A stretch of 64,000 bases of DNA from Modestobacter sp. VKM Ac-2982 (GCF_026967935.1 NZ_JAPVBL010000001.1:726082-790081), one strand, 5' to 3'; shown: positions 50,053 to 60,056, counted from the stretch's first letter. The notes: generated by a model not told the origin, from the letters alone. Program-made: numbers and translations.

Positions 50053-51705
50053 GTGCCGGTCGACCCAGCACCGCACGAGCTGGACGGCGAGGTGCGCTCC
50101 CTCGCCGCGCTCGTGCGCCGTGCGGCCGCGTCCCACGGCGACGGCCCGGCGCTGGTCCACGGCGAGCGCCGGCTGACCTGGTCGGAGGTCGACGCACTGG
50201 TCGACCGGGCGGCCGCGGGGTACGTCGAGCGCGGACTGCACGCCGGTGACCGGGTCGCGGTGCAGCTGCCCAACGGGGTCGACTGGGTGGTCGCGGTGAT
50301 GGGTGCGCTGCGGACCGGGCTGGTCGTCGTACCGGTCAACACCGCCTACACCGATCCGGAGGTCACGCACCTGCTCACCGACTCCGGTGCCCGGCTGCTC
50401 GTCGTGGCGGGGGAGCGGTCGGAGCTGGCCGGCGTCCCGGTGTGCGTCGGGCCCCCGTCGGCCGACGGCCCGCCGCCGGCCGAGGCGGACGACCCGGGTG
50501 CGCTGGCGCTGCTGGCCTACACCAGCGGCACCACCGGCCACCCGCGCGGAGCGATGCTGACCCATGCGGCCCTGCTGGCCAACCAGCGGCAGTGCCTGGC
50601 GCTGGAGCCACCGCCGGTGCGCGCCGGTGACCGGGTGCTGCTGGCCCTCCCGCTGTTCCACGTCTACGGCTTCAACAGCGGCTGGGGGCTGGTGGCGGCC
50701 ACCGGCGCCTGCGCGGTGCTGCTGGACGAGTTCGACCCTGCGGGGTCCCTGGCGTTGATGGCGGCCGAGGAGGTGTCGGCGGTGCCGGGTGCCCCGCCGA
50801 TGTACGCCGCCTGGCTGGCGGTGGCCGACGCGACCGGCAGTGACGCCGTGCTCCGCCGCGGGTTCGCCGCCGTCCGCACGGCCAGCTGCGGCGCCGCCCC
50901 GATGCCCGGGGCGCTGTTCGAGGCGATGCGCACCCGCGCCGCGGTCACCGTGTGGGAGGGGTACGGGCTCACCGAGGCCGCCCCGGTGCTGGCCAGCACG
51001 CTGGCGACCGGGCGTCCCAAGCCGGAGTGCATCGGCGGCCCGCTGCCCGGCGTGGAGCTCGTGCTGCGCGACACCGCCGGCGGGCCGACCGCGGGCCCGG
51101 ACCCGGGCAGCCGGGTGCGGGCCGACGTGTTCGGTGACCCGTTCGGCGACGAGGACGCCGACGGGGAGACCGGGGAGATCTGCGTCCGCGGCCCGAACCT
51201 GTTCGGTGGCTACTGGCCCGACGGGGCCGACGGCCCGGACGCCGACGGCTGGCTCCTCACCGGCGACATCGCCTACCGCGACGTGCAGGGCGACCTCAAG
51301 CTGGTCGACCGGCGACGGGACCTGGTGCTGGTCAGCGGGTTCAACGTCTACCCGGGTGAGGTCGAGCGGGTGCTGTGTGGGCACCCGGAGGTGGCCGAGA
51401 GCGCGGTGATCGGCGTGCCCGACCAGCGCAGCGGCGAGGCGGTGCACGCCGTCGTCGTCCGCACCCCGGGCGCAGAGGTGACCGAGCAGCAGCTGCGCGA
51501 GCACGCCGGCCGCTCGCTGGCCCGGTTCAAGGTCCCGGTGGCCGTGCACTTCGTCCCCGAGCTGCCGCACTCCCTGGCCGGCAAGGTCAGCCGGGCCCGG
51601 TTGCGCGAACTCGGGCTCGAGCGGGCCGCGGCAGCGGCGGACGCCGAGTCGTCGGCCGCGGCAGCGGCGGACGCCGAGCCGTCGGCGGGCGGGGGCGTCC
51701 GATGA
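50053..51705 (+). CDS. AMP-dependent acyl-CoA synthetase/ligase
   Basis: A 550-residue adenylate-forming enzyme. The phosphate loop YTSGTTGHPRGAML (about 156-169), the A5-type motif WEGYGLTEAAPV, the hinge region LTGDIAYRDVQGDLKLVDRRRDLVLVSGFNVYP and the catalytic lysine in HSLAGKVSR near the C-terminus are intact. It probably activates a fatty or aromatic acid to its CoA ester. The tail has a duplicated Ala-rich decapeptide (ADAESSAAAA). GTG 50053 is chosen for GGAGG 6 nt upstream; an earlier ATG would overlap the sigma gene's start. Confidence 0.88.
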   Translation: MPVDPAPHELDGEVRSLAALVRRAAASHGDGPALVHGERRLTWSEVDALVDRAAAGYVERGLHAGDRVAVQLPNGVDWVVAVMGALRTGLVVVPVNTAYTDPEVTHLLTDSGARLLVVAGERSELAGVPVCVGPPSADGPPPAEADDPGALALLAYTSGTTGHPRGAMLTHAALLANQRQCLALEPPPVRAGDRVLLALPLFHVYGFNSGWGLVAATGACAVLLDEFDPAGSLALMAAEEVSAVPGAPPMYAAWLAVADATGSDAVLRRGFAAVRTASCGAAPMPGALFEAMRTRAAVTVWEGYGLTEAAPVLASTLATGRPKPECIGGPLPGVELVLRDTAGGPTAGPDPGSRVRADVFGDPFGDEDADGETGEICVRGPNLFGGYWPDGADGPDADGWLLTGDIAYRDVQGDLKLVDRRRDLVLVSGFNVYPGEVERVLCGHPEVAESAVIGVPDQRSGEAVHAVVVRTPGAEVTEQQLREHAGRSLARFKVPVAVHFVPELPHSLAGKVSRARLRELGLERAAAAADAESSAAAAADAEPSAGGGVR

Positions 51706-51962
51706 CTGAGCCGGAGGCCCGGCTGCAGCTGCTGATCCGCGAGGGCTGCCACCTGTGCGTCATCGCCGCGGAGACCCTCACCCGGATCGGTGGGGAAGCG
51801 GGTCTGGGCGTCACCCTGGTCGACGTCGACACCGACCCGGAGCTGCGGATCGAGTACGGCGACCGGGTGCCGGTGGTGCTGCTGGACGGCCGGGAGCACA
51901 GCCACTTCACCGTCGACGTCCCCCGGCTGCGCCGCGACCTGGGGATCCCCGCCCCCAGCTGA
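51702..51962 (+). CDS. Glutaredoxin-like (DUF836) protein
   Basis: An 86-residue thioredoxin-fold protein with the redox motif CHLC (about 16-19) in LIREGCHLCVIA and cis-Pro in RVPVVLLDG. It is coupled to the ligase gene by a 4-bp overlap (ATGA) and lies upstream of rex, as in Streptomyces. It probably takes part in thiol exchange with mycothiol as partner, which is inference. Confidence 0.87.
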   Translation: MTEPEARLQLLIREGCHLCVIAAETLTRIGGEAGLGVTLVDVDTDPELRIEYGDRVPVVLLDGREHSHFTVDVPRLRRDLGIPAPS

Positions 51963-51970
51963 TCCGGGTG

Positions 51971-51990
51971 GTCCCACGACGGGGTGGGAC
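51971..51990 (+). terminator. Weak terminator hairpin after the glutaredoxin gene
   Basis: GTCCCAC, 6-nt loop, GTGGGAC, 8 bp after the stop. Confidence 0.5.
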
Positions 51991-52081
51991 GTCGTCCGCG
52001 GCGGGCACCCGTCCGGGTGTGCGCAGGCGTGGTCCTCGACACAGCAGGGGCCCACCACCTGCGGGGATGCTCCCGACGACT

Positions 52082-52110
52082 TTGTTCAGGCGTTCACAAG
52101 CGGTTACCGT
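52082..52110 (+). promoter_or_regulatory. Rex operator over the rex-hem promoter
   Basis: TTGTTCA-GGCG-TTCACAA (52082-52099) matches the Rex site TTGTGAA-N4-TTCACAA at 16 of 18 positions if the N4 is counted as free. The site covers -35 TTGTTC; a 17-bp spacer leads to -10 TACCGT (52105-52110). Binding would block the promoter. NADH should relieve it, so the operon would rise when respiration is slow. Confidence 0.7.
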
Positions 52111-52216
52111 GGCGTTTGCCGGGTGCCGATGCGCCCGTCTGCCCTGAAGTGTCTGAGTCCCCCCGATCGTCCCCGGCCCGGCCGGGAGTGCGTTCGGATC
52201 GCTGTGGAGTCTGCCC

Positions 52217-52906
52217 GTGCCCCAGTCGCGGCCCCGGATCATCCCGGAGGCCACCGTTGCCCGGCTGGCCGTGTACCTGAGGGTGCTGGCCGGTCTCGCC
52301 GACGGCGGTCGCAGTCACGTCTCCTCCGGGGAGCTGGCCTCGGCGGCCGGGGTGAACCCCGCCGGTCTGCGCAAGGACCTGTCCTACCTCGGCCCGTGCG
52401 GCGTCCGTGGGGTCGGCTACTCGGTCGCGGGCCTGCGCGACCGGCTCACCGACGCCCTGGGCGGGGAGCGCTCCCGGCCCTGCGTGCTGATCGGGATCGG
52501 CCGGCTGGGGTCGGCGCTGGCCGACTACGCCGGGTTCGCCAGCCGGGGCTTCGAGTTCGTCGGCCTGCTGGACACCGACCCCGCAGCCGTGGGGCGCCGG
52601 GTCGGGGGCCTCCCGGTCCGCCCGGTCGCGGAGCTGGAGTCCGTCGTCGCCGAGACGCAGGCGGCCATCGGGGTCATCACGACACCGGCCGAGGTGGCCC
52701 AGTCGGTCTGCGACCGACTGGTCTCGGTCGGGGTGAGGAGCATCTTGAACTTCGCGCCGGTGGCGTTGACGGTGCCTGCGGGTGTCGACGTCCGCAAGGT
52801 CGACCTGTCCGTGGAGCTGCAGGTGCTGGCCTTCCTGGACCAGCAGCGCCACGGGACGCCGCCACTGGTGGCCCCGCTGCGCGCTGCCCAGGGGAGTGCC
52901 CGATGA
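52217..52906 (+). CDS. rex: Redox-sensing repressor Rex
   Basis: A 229-residue NADH/NAD-sensing repressor. The winged helix lies at about 10-80 (RLAVYLRVLAGL, NPAGLRKDLSYLG) and the Rossmann domain at about 85-210 with the nucleotide loop LIGIGRLGSALA and TTPAEVAQSVCDRLV. GTG 52217 has GGAG 8 nt upstream and follows a leader of about 100 nt. Its stop overlaps hemA (ATGA). As in Streptomyces, rex heads the tetrapyrrole genes and probably represses itself and them. Confidence 0.95.
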   Translation: MPQSRPRIIPEATVARLAVYLRVLAGLADGGRSHVSSGELASAAGVNPAGLRKDLSYLGPCGVRGVGYSVAGLRDRLTDALGGERSRPCVLIGIGRLGSALADYAGFASRGFEFVGLLDTDPAAVGRRVGGLPVRPVAELESVVAETQAAIGVITTPAEVAQSVCDRLVSVGVRSILNFAPVALTVPAGVDVRKVDLSVELQVLAFLDQQRHGTPPLVAPLRAAQGSAR

Positions 52907-54321
52907 GCCTGCTCGCCGTCGGCATCAGCCACCAGACCGCGCCGGTCGCCCTGCTCGAGCAGGTCAGCATGACCGGCGACGACAAGGTCAAGACCCTCCA
53001 CGAGCTGGTCGAGAGCGACCACGTCTCCGAGGCCATCGTGCTGGCCACCTGCAACCGGATCGAGGTGTTCGCCGAGGTCGACCGCTTCCACGGCGGGATC
53101 ACCGACGTCAGCCGGGTGCTCGCCCGGCACGCCGGCGCCACGGTGGAGGAGCTCTCCCCGTACGTCACCGTCTACTACGAGGACCAGGCGATCGGGCACC
53201 TGTGCACCGTCGCCGCGGGCCTGGACTCGATGGTGGTCGGGGAGACCCAGGTCCTCGGCCAGCTGCGCGCCGCCTACGCCCTCGCTCAGGAGGAGGGCAC
53301 GGTCGGGCGCGAGCTGCACCCGATCGCCCAGCGGGCGCTGCGCGTGGGCAAGCGCGTGCACGCCGAGACCGGCATCGACCGGGCCGGCGCCTCCCTGGTC
53401 TCGGTCGCCCTGGACCGGGTCTCCGAGACCCTCGGTGAGCTCGGCGGCCGCCCGGCGCTGGTGGTCGGAGCGGGGTCGATGGGCGCGCTGGCCGCGACCA
53501 CCCTTGCCCGGCGGGGTGCGGCGGTCACGGTCAGCAGCCGGACGCCGGCCAGCGCCGCCCGGCTGGCCGAGACGATCGGCGGCCGGCAGGCCGACCTGGC
53601 GCAGCTGCCCGACGAGCTCGCCGCGGCCGACGTCCTGGTCACCTGCACGGGCGCGACCGGCACGGTCATCGGGACCGACCTGGTCGAGGACGCCCTCTCC
53701 GGCCGGGCCGGCCGGCCGCTGGTGATCGTGGACCTCGCCCTCCCGCGCGACGTCGACGCCGCGGTCGCCGCGCTCCCCGGCGTGCACGTGGTGGACCTGG
53801 CGATGCTGCAGGGCGAGCGCGCTGCGCACCCCGGCCAGCCGGTGGCCGGTTCCGTCGCCGCCGACGACATCGCCGCCGCGCACGCCCTGGTTGAGCTGGA
53901 GACCTCGCTGCTGCGCGCCGAGCGGCAGGCCGCCGCGGTGGCCCCGACCGTCTCGGCGCTGCGCAGCCAGGCCGCCGAGGTGGTCGACGCCGAGCTGCTC
54001 CGGCTGTCCACCCGACTGCCGGACCTCGACGCCAAGGCGCGCAGCGAGATCGCCCGCACCGTGCGCCGGGTGGTCGACAAGCTGCTGCACGAGCCCACCG
54101 TCCGGGTGAAGGAGCTGGCCGGTGCCCCCGGCGGCACCGACTACGCCGACGCCCTGCGGGCGCTGTTCGGACTGGGGCTGTCCGGCGCCACCGACGGGGA
54201 GCACACCAGCCTGTCCGATGCGGTCACCGTCGACCCGGAGCTGCCGGCCGGCACCCCGTTGTCGGCCCTCGACCCGCGGATCGACGTCACCAGCGACGGT
54301 CGCCCCGGCGGTGCCGCATGA
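52903..54321 (+). CDS. hemA: Glutamyl-tRNA reductase
   Basis: First enzyme of C5-pathway tetrapyrrole synthesis, turning Glu-tRNA into glutamate-1-semialdehyde. The 472-residue protein has the N-terminal catalytic domain with Cys50 ([10 protein letters not shown]) and His-rich SHQTAP, the NADPH domain ([19 protein letters not shown]) and the C-terminal dimerisation helix. The last 50 residues are an acidic, Ser-rich extension. It overlaps both rex and hemC by 4 bp. Feedback by heme is known for some family members but is not visible here. Confidence 0.96.
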   Translation: MSLLAVGISHQTAPVALLEQVSMTGDDKVKTLHELVESDHVSEAIVLATCNRIEVFAEVDRFHGGITDVSRVLARHAGATVEELSPYVTVYYEDQAIGHLCTVAAGLDSMVVGETQVLGQLRAAYALAQEEGTVGRELHPIAQRALRVGKRVHAETGIDRAGASLVSVALDRVSETLGELGGRPALVVGAGSMGALAATTLARRGAAVTVSSRTPASAARLAETIGGRQADLAQLPDELAAADVLVTCTGATGTVIGTDLVEDALSGRAGRPLVIVDLALPRDVDAAVAALPGVHVVDLAMLQGERAAHPGQPVAGSVAADDIAAAHALVELETSLLRAERQAAAVAPTVSALRSQAAEVVDAELLRLSTRLPDLDAKARSEIARTVRRVVDKLLHEPTVRVKELAGAPGGTDYADALRALFGLGLSGATDGEHTSLSDAVTVDPELPAGTPLSALDPRIDVTSDGRPGGAA

Positions 54322-55256
54322 CCGCCACGGAGCAGCCGCTGCGGCTGGGCACCCGGGCCAGCCAGCTGGCGCTCACCCAGTCCCAGCACGTGGCCGACGC
54401 GCTCACTGCCGCGACCGGCGTGCCGGTGGAGCTGGTGCACGTGAGCACCTACGGCGACCGGTCGACCGAGGCGATCACCCTGCTCGGCGGCACCGGCGTG
54501 TTCGTCACCGCGCTGCGGGACGCCCTGCTGCAGGGGACCGTCGACCTGGCGGTGCACAGCTTCAAGGACCTGCCGACCGCGCCTGCCCCGGGCCTGACCG
54601 TGGCCGCCGTCCCGCCGCGCGAGGACCCGCGCGACGCGCTCGTGGCCCGCGACGGCCTCACCCTCGGCGAGCTGCCCGCCGGCTCCCGCGTCGGCACCGG
54701 TGCGCCCCGGCGGATGGCCCAGCTGCGCGCCCTCGGCCTCGGTCTGGAGGTCATCCCGATCCGCGGCAACGTCGACACCCGGATGGGCCGGGTCACCTCC
54801 GGGGACCTGGACGCCGTCGTCCTGGCCCGGGCCGGGCTGGCCCGGCTGGACCGGCTGTCGGCGGTCACCGAGGTGCTCGACCCGATCCAGGTGCTCTCCG
54901 CCCCGGCGCAGGGCGCCCTCGCCGTGGAGTGCCGCAGTGACGACACCCGGGTCCGGGAGCTGCTCGCCGTGCTCGACGACCCCGCGGCCCGGGACTGCGT
55001 GGCCGCCGAACGCGCGGTGCTCGCCGCCCTCGAGGCCGGCTGCAGCGCGCCGGTGGCCGCGCACGCCGAGCTCGCCGAGGGGGAGGACGGCGCCGCGGAG
55101 CTCTACCTGCGCGCGTCGGTCACCGCGCTCGACGGCAGCGACGGCGTCCGTGGCTCGATCACCGGCCCGGCGACCGCGGCCGCGTCCCTGGGGCGCGAGC
55201 TGGCCGCCGAGCTGCTGGACCGCGGCGCGGCCGCCCTGATGGCAGCCAGCCGGTGA
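54318..55256 (+). CDS. hemC: Hydroxymethylbilane synthase (porphobilinogen deaminase)
   Basis: Joins four porphobilinogens into the linear tetrapyrrole. The 312-residue protein has [14 protein letters not shown] at the N-terminus, the catalytic aspartate loop [10 protein letters not shown], the RGNVDTR segment and Cys242 ([12 protein letters not shown]), which carries the dipyrromethane cofactor. It starts at an ATGA overlap with hemA; a longer gap of 88 bp leads to hemD. Confidence 0.96.
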   Translation: MTATEQPLRLGTRASQLALTQSQHVADALTAATGVPVELVHVSTYGDRSTEAITLLGGTGVFVTALRDALLQGTVDLAVHSFKDLPTAPAPGLTVAAVPPREDPRDALVARDGLTLGELPAGSRVGTGAPRRMAQLRALGLGLEVIPIRGNVDTRMGRVTSGDLDAVVLARAGLARLDRLSAVTEVLDPIQVLSAPAQGALAVECRSDDTRVRELLAVLDDPAARDCVAAERAVLAALEAGCSAPVAAHAELAEGEDGAAELYLRASVTALDGSDGVRGSITGPATAAASLGRELAAELLDRGAAALMAASR

Positions 55257-55344
55257 CCTCACCCCGCGGGGGCCACGCCCCCCGCCCCATCCGTCCCGTA
55301 CCACCCGCAGCGACCCCCTCCGGGGGCAGGAACAGGAGCACGCG

Positions 55345-56904
55345 ATGACGCGCTCACGCAAGCAGAACGGCAACGGCAAGGGCACGGTGGTCTTCGTGGG
55401 CGCCGGGCCCGGTGACCCGGAGCTGCTGACCGTCCGGGCCAGCGCCGCGATCGCCGGCGCCGACACGGTGCTGGCCGACCCCGAGGTGTCCGCCGCCGTC
55501 CGCGAGGCGCTGCTGGAGGCGCACCCGGACCTCGAGCTGACCACGGTCAGCGGCGAGCCGGCCGAGGTGGCCAAGTCCGCGGTGGCCGCGGCCAAGAACG
55601 GCAGCGTCGTCGTCCGGCTGATCGCCGGTGACCCGTTCACCAGCGACGCCGTGGTCAAGGAGGCGCTGGCGGTCACCCGCACCAGCGTCGCGTTCGACGT
55701 CGTCCCCGGCGTCGCGATCGGCACCGCCGTGCCCGCCTACGCCGGCGTCCCGCTGGGCGCGAGCTCGGTGCAGGCCGACCTCCGCACCGCCGACGCCCCG
55801 GTCGACCTGGCAGCGCTCGCCGCCGCCGCGACCGGCACCGGCAGCCCGCTGGTGCTGCAGGCCAACGCCGACCAGGTGGCCACCGCGGCGGCCGGCCTGC
55901 TCGAGGGCGGCCTGTCCGGCAACACCCCGGTCGTCGTCACCACCCAGGGCACCGGGACGGCGCAGAAGAGCGTCGCCGCCAAGCTGTCCGCGGTCGCCGA
56001 GAAGTCCGCCGGGCTGGACAGCCTGGCCGGTCCGGTCGTCATCACCGTCGGCTCCGTGGTCGACAAGCGCGCCAAGCTCTCCTGGTGGGAGAGCCGCCCG
56101 CTGTTCGGCTGGCGGGTGCTGGTGCCGCGCACCAAGGAGCAGGCCGGCGACATGAGCGAGCGGCTGCGCGCCTACGGGGCCGTGCCGGTGGAGGTGCCGA
56201 CGATCGCCGTCGAGCCGCCCCGCAGCCCCGCGCAGATGGACCGCGCGGTCAAGGGCCTGGTCACCGGCCGCTACGGCTGGATCGTCTTCACCTCGACCAA
56301 CGCGGTCCGCGCGGTGCGCGAGAAGTTCACCGAGCTCGGCCTGGACGCCCGCGCCTTCGCCGGGGTCAAGGTCGCCTGCGTCGGGCAGCAGACCGCCGAC
56401 GCGGTGCGCGAGTTCGGCATCGTGCCGGAGCTGGTGCCCAGCGGCGAGCAGTCCAGCGAGGGCCTGCTGGCCGACTTCCCGCCCTACGACGACGTCTTCG
56501 ACCCGATCGACCGGGTGCTGCTGCCCCGGGCCGACATCGCCACCGAGACCCTGGCGGCCGGGCTCAAGGAGCGCGGCTGGGAGATCGACGACGTCACCGC
56601 CTACCGCACCGTGCGGGCGGCGCCGCCGCCGGCCGCGGTGCGCGAGGCGATCAAGGGCGGTGGCTTCGACGCGGTCTGCTTCACCTCCTCCTCGACCGTG
56701 CGCAACCTGGTCGGCATCGCCGGCAAGCCGCACGCCCGCACCGTCGTCTCGGTGATCGGCCCGGCGACCGCGGCCAGCGCCACCGAGTTCGGCCTGCGCG
56801 TGGACGTGCAGCCGGAGACCGCGGCGGTCGGTCCGCTCGTCGACGCGCTCGCCGCGTTCGCCGAGGCCCGCCGCGCCGAGGCGGAGGCCGGGGACACCCC
56901 GTGA
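55345..56904 (+). CDS. hemD: Fused uroporphyrinogen-III methyltransferase/synthase (HemD)
   Basis: A 519-residue two-domain protein. Residues about 13-250 are a SUMT-type methyltransferase fold (VVFVGAGPGDPELLTVRA). Residues about 258-510 are uroporphyrinogen-III synthase (WRVLVPRTKEQAGDMSERL, IVFTSTNAVRAV, VCFTSSSTVRNL). In the SUMT half the usual motifs after the first are weakened (RLIAGDPF, PGVAIGTAVPAY), so methylation of uroporphyrinogen III toward siroheme or cobalamin is unsure. AGGAG lies about 8 nt before the ATG. The end overlaps hemB (GTGA). Confidence 0.92.
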   Translation: MTRSRKQNGNGKGTVVFVGAGPGDPELLTVRASAAIAGADTVLADPEVSAAVREALLEAHPDLELTTVSGEPAEVAKSAVAAAKNGSVVVRLIAGDPFTSDAVVKEALAVTRTSVAFDVVPGVAIGTAVPAYAGVPLGASSVQADLRTADAPVDLAALAAAATGTGSPLVLQANADQVATAAAGLLEGGLSGNTPVVVTTQGTGTAQKSVAAKLSAVAEKSAGLDSLAGPVVITVGSVVDKRAKLSWWESRPLFGWRVLVPRTKEQAGDMSERLRAYGAVPVEVPTIAVEPPRSPAQMDRAVKGLVTGRYGWIVFTSTNAVRAVREKFTELGLDARAFAGVKVACVGQQTADAVREFGIVPELVPSGEQSSEGLLADFPPYDDVFDPIDRVLLPRADIATETLAAGLKERGWEIDDVTAYRTVRAAPPPAAVREAIKGGGFDAVCFTSSSTVRNLVGIAGKPHARTVVSVIGPATAASATEFGLRVDVQPETAAVGPLVDALAAFAEARRAEAEAGDTP

Positions 56905-57899
56905 CCTCCGGCCAGGGCGGCACGAACCCTGGGTTCGCCCGGGGACGCCGGCTGCGCTCGACCCCGGCGATGCGCCGGTGGACGGCGCAGACCCGGCTGT
57001 CCCCGGCCGACCTGGTGCTGCCGGTGTTCGTCAAGGAGGGGATCAGCGAGCCGGTGCCGATCAGCTCCATGCCGGGCGTCGTCCAGCACACCCCCGAGTC
57101 GCTGCGGAAGGCGGCCGCGGAGGCGGCCGAGGTCGGGATCAGCGGGCTGATGCTGTTCGGCATCCCCGCGGACAAGGACCCGGTGGGCTCCCAGGCCGAC
57201 GCGGCCGACGGCGTGGTCAACGCGGCGCTGCAGCAGCTGCGGGCCGACCTCGGCGACGAGCTGGTGCTGATGGCCGACCTGTGCCTGTGCGAGTACACCG
57301 ACCACGGGCACTGCGGCGTGGTGACCCCGGCGGGCGTGGTCGACAACGACCCGACGCTGGACCGCTACGCCGCCGTCGCGATCGCACAGGCCCAGGCCGG
57401 GGCGCACGTGATCGCCCCCAGCGGGATGATGGACGGCCAGGTCGCGGCGATCCGGGCCGGGCTGGACAGCGCCGCGTTCACCGAGACGCCGATCCTGGCC
57501 TACGCCGCCAAGTACGCCTCGGGCTTCTACGGGCCCTTCCGCGAGGCGGCCGAGGGCGCGCCCCAGTTCGGCGACCGCTCGACCTATCAGATGGACCCGC
57601 CGAACACCGACGAGGCGCTGCGCGAGGTGGCCCAGGACATCGCCGAGGGCGCCGACGCGGTCATGGTCAAGCCGGCCGGGCCGTACCTGGACATCGTCGC
57701 CCGGGTCGCCGACGCCGTCGACGTCCCGGTGGCCGCCTACCAGGTCAGCGGCGAGTACGCGATGGTCGAGGCGGCCGCCGCGAACGGCTGGATCGACCGC
57801 GAGCGGGCCGTGCTGGAGACGCTCACCGCGATCCGGCGGGCCGGCGCCGGCTCGGTGCTCACCTACTGGGCGGTCGAGGCCGCCCGCTGGCTGCGCTGA
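56901..57899 (+). CDS. hemB: Porphobilinogen synthase (ALA dehydratase)
   Basis: Condenses two aminolevulinate molecules. The 332-residue TIM barrel has the Schiff-base lysines in AAKYASGFYGPFREA and AVMVKPAGPYLDI. The zinc-type cysteines C128, C130 and C138 lie in DLCLCEYTDHGHCGV, so it is the Zn-dependent rather than the Mg-only class. The GTG start overlaps hemD by 4 bp. hemL follows 83 bp later. Confidence 0.96.
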   Translation: MTSGQGGTNPGFARGRRLRSTPAMRRWTAQTRLSPADLVLPVFVKEGISEPVPISSMPGVVQHTPESLRKAAAEAAEVGISGLMLFGIPADKDPVGSQADAADGVVNAALQQLRADLGDELVLMADLCLCEYTDHGHCGVVTPAGVVDNDPTLDRYAAVAIAQAQAGAHVIAPSGMMDGQVAAIRAGLDSAAFTETPILAYAAKYASGFYGPFREAAEGAPQFGDRSTYQMDPPNTDEALREVAQDIAEGADAVMVKPAGPYLDIVARVADAVDVPVAAYQVSGEYAMVEAAAANGWIDRERAVLETLTAIRRAGAGSVLTYWAVEAARWLR

Positions 57900-57982
57900 T
57901 CGGGTCGTGAGCTGAGCGTGGCGCTGCTCACCGTCCACCCCGTGGGCGGCGCGGACACCGGAGCGCCTGGGAGAGTGGGACC

Positions 57983-59347
57983 GTGACTGAGCCCTACCCG
58001 TACGAGGCCCCGGTGTCGGCAGAGCTGTTCGAGCGGGCCGGCCGGGTGACGCCCGGCGGGGTGAACTCCCCGGTGCGTGCGTTCCGGGCGGTCGGGGGGA
58101 CCCCGCGGTTCATGGCCTCGGGCTCCGGTCCGTGGCTGACCGACGTCGACGGTCGCCGCTACGTGGACCTGGTGGCCTCCTGGGGCCCGATGATCCTGGG
58201 GCACGCGCACCCGGAGGTGGTCGCCGCCGTCACGGCCGCGGCCCGCAACGGGTTCACCTTCGGCACCCCCACCGCCGCCGAGGCGGAGCTGGCCGAGGAG
58301 ATCGTCGCCCGGGTGGCCCCGGTCGAGCGGGTGCGGCTGGTCAACTCCGGCACCGAGGCGGTCCTCTCCGCGGTGCGGCTGGCCCGCGGGTACACCGGCC
58401 GGCCGCTGATCGTGAAGTTCGCCGGCTGCTACCACGGCCACGTCGACGCCCTGCTGGCCTCGGCCGGGTCCGGCGTCGCGACCCTCGGCCTGCCGGACAC
58501 CCCCGGGGTGACCACCGGCGCGGCGGCCGACACGATCGTGCTGCCCTACAACGACGTCGCCGCGGTCGAGGCGGTCTTCGCCGAGCGCGGCGACCAGATC
58601 GCCTGTGTGGTCACCGAGGCGGCCGCCGGGAACATGGGCGTCGTCCCGCCGCTGGACGGCTTCAACGGCCACCTGCGCCGGATCACCGCCGCGCACGGGG
58701 CGCTGCTGCTCGTCGACGAGGTGATGACCGGGTTCCGGGTCTCCGGTGCCGGTTGGTACGGCCTGGACCCGGTGGACGCCGACCTGTTCACCTTCGGCAA
58801 GGTCATGGGCGGTGGCATGCCGGCCGCGGCGTTCGGTGGCCGCGCCGACGTGATGGAGCAGCTGGCACCGTCCGGGCCCGTCTACCAGGCGGGCACGCTG
58901 GCCGGGAACCCGGTCGCGGTGGCGGCCGGGCTCACCACGCTGCGGCTGTGCACCGACGAGGTCTACGAGCGGTGCGACTCCGTCGCCGCCCTGCTGCGGG
59001 GTGCCGCCAGCGCGGCGCTCTTCGCCGCCGGGGTGCCGCACCGGGTGCAGCAGGCCGGCTCGATGTTCTCGGTCTTCTTCGTGCCCGACGAGCGCCAGGT
59101 GCGCGACTACGACGACGCCCGCAGCCAGGACGTCGCCGCGCACACCGCCTTCTTCCACGCCATGCTCGCCCGCGGCGTCTACCTGCCGCCCTCGGCGTTC
59201 GAGGCGTGGTTCGTCAGCGCCGCCCTGGACGACGAGGCGCTCGACCACGTGCTGGCCGCGCTGCCCGCCGCCGCCTCGGCCGCCGCGGCCGCCGCCGGCG
59301 GCCCCGCCTCGCCCGAGGCGAAGGACACCCTGGAGCTGCAGCCGTGA
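57983..59347 (+). CDS. hemL: Glutamate-1-semialdehyde 2,1-aminomutase
   Basis: PLP enzyme giving 5-aminolevulinate, 454 residues. It shows the N-terminal [34 protein letters not shown], the PLP lysine K273 in [18 protein letters not shown] and [11 protein letters not shown]. The 30-residue C-terminal tail is Ala-rich. GTG 57983 is preceded by GGGAGAG. With hemA, C, D and B it completes the route from Glu-tRNA to uroporphyrinogen III; the later heme genes are not in the window. Confidence 0.96.
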   Translation: MTEPYPYEAPVSAELFERAGRVTPGGVNSPVRAFRAVGGTPRFMASGSGPWLTDVDGRRYVDLVASWGPMILGHAHPEVVAAVTAAARNGFTFGTPTAAEAELAEEIVARVAPVERVRLVNSGTEAVLSAVRLARGYTGRPLIVKFAGCYHGHVDALLASAGSGVATLGLPDTPGVTTGAAADTIVLPYNDVAAVEAVFAERGDQIACVVTEAAAGNMGVVPPLDGFNGHLRRITAAHGALLLVDEVMTGFRVSGAGWYGLDPVDADLFTFGKVMGGGMPAAAFGGRADVMEQLAPSGPVYQAGTLAGNPVAVAAGLTTLRLCTDEVYERCDSVAALLRGAASAALFAAGVPHRVQQAGSMFSVFFVPDERQVRDYDDARSQDVAAHTAFFHAMLARGVYLPPSAFEAWFVSAALDDEALDHVLAALPAAASAAAAAAGGPASPEAKDTLELQP

Positions 59348-59420
59348 GCGAGCGTGCGAGCGAACCAATGTGCACAGCAGCGGCGCGAACGCGCACGACG
59401 AGCGCCAGCGAGGAGAGCTC
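59344..59420 (+). repeat. GAGCGAGCG-type intergenic spacer with mini-ORF
   Basis: The gap between hemL and the phosphatase gene is built of GAGCGAGCG-, GCGAGCG- and CGACGAGCGC-like words, a type of spacer I recall from other actinobacterial genomes. It supplies AGGAGAG for the next gene. An 18-codon ORF (ATG 59368 to TGA 59424) ends in a GTGA overlap with that gene and could couple its translation. Confidence 0.5.
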
Positions 59421-60056
59421 GTGAGCGAGACGACCGTCGTCCACCTGATGCGGCACGGCGAGGTGCACAACCCGGCCGGCGTGCTCTACGGCCGGCTGCC
59501 CGGCTACCGGCTGAGCGAGGCCGGCGAGGGCATGGCCCGCACCGCGGCTGCCTGGTTCGCCGACCGGGACGTCACGCACCTGGTCGCCAGCCCGCTGGAG
59601 CGGGCGCAGCAGACCGCGCGTCCGATCGCGGACACGCTGGGGCTGGAGATCGCCACGGACGAGCGGCTGATCGAGGCCGGCAACTCCTTCGAGGGCAAGA
59701 CCTTCGGCGTCGGTGACGGGGCGATGCGGCACCCGGGCAACTGGTGGCGGCTGCGCAACCCGTGGACCCCCTCGTGGGGCGAGCCGTACCGGGAGATCGC
59801 CGCCCGGATGCTCGGCGCGATCGACAGCGCCCGGGACGCCGCCCGCGGGCACGCCGCTGTCTGCGTCAGCCACCAGCTGCCGGTCTGGACCGTCCGGCTG
59901 CACCTGGAGGGCCGTCGCTACCTGCACGACCCACGTCGCCGGGAGTGCGGGCTGGCCAGCGTCACCTCGCTCACCTACGACGGCGACCGGCTGGTGCGGC
60001 TGGAGTACGCCGAGCCGGCCGGGGCCACCGACCCCGATGCGGTGCCCGGTGCATAG
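59421..60056 (+). CDS. Histidine phosphatase family protein (Rv0525-like)
   Basis: A 211-residue phosphoglycerate-mutase-like phosphatase. The catalytic histidine is His12 in LMRHGEVHN; the second is in VCVSHQLPVWTVRL. The substrate is unknown. In mycobacteria the homologue also sits between hemL and the cytochrome c genes. The gene ends overlapping the TlpA-like gene by 8 bp. Confidence 0.9.
   Translation: MSETTVVHLMRHGEVHNPAGVLYGRLPGYRLSEAGEGMARTAAAWFADRDVTHLVASPLERAQQTARPIADTLGLEIATDERLIEAGNSFEGKTFGVGDGAMRHPGNWWRLRNPWTPSWGEPYREIAARMLGAIDSARDAARGHAAVCVSHQLPVWTVRLHLEGRRYLHDPRRRECGLASVTSLTYDGDRLVRLEYAEPAGATDPDAVPGA

Noticed and set aside
55257-55344. Attenuator or riboswitch between hemC and hemD
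   Set aside because: The gap has C and G runs that can pair locally, but there is no leader ORF and no known aptamer layout.
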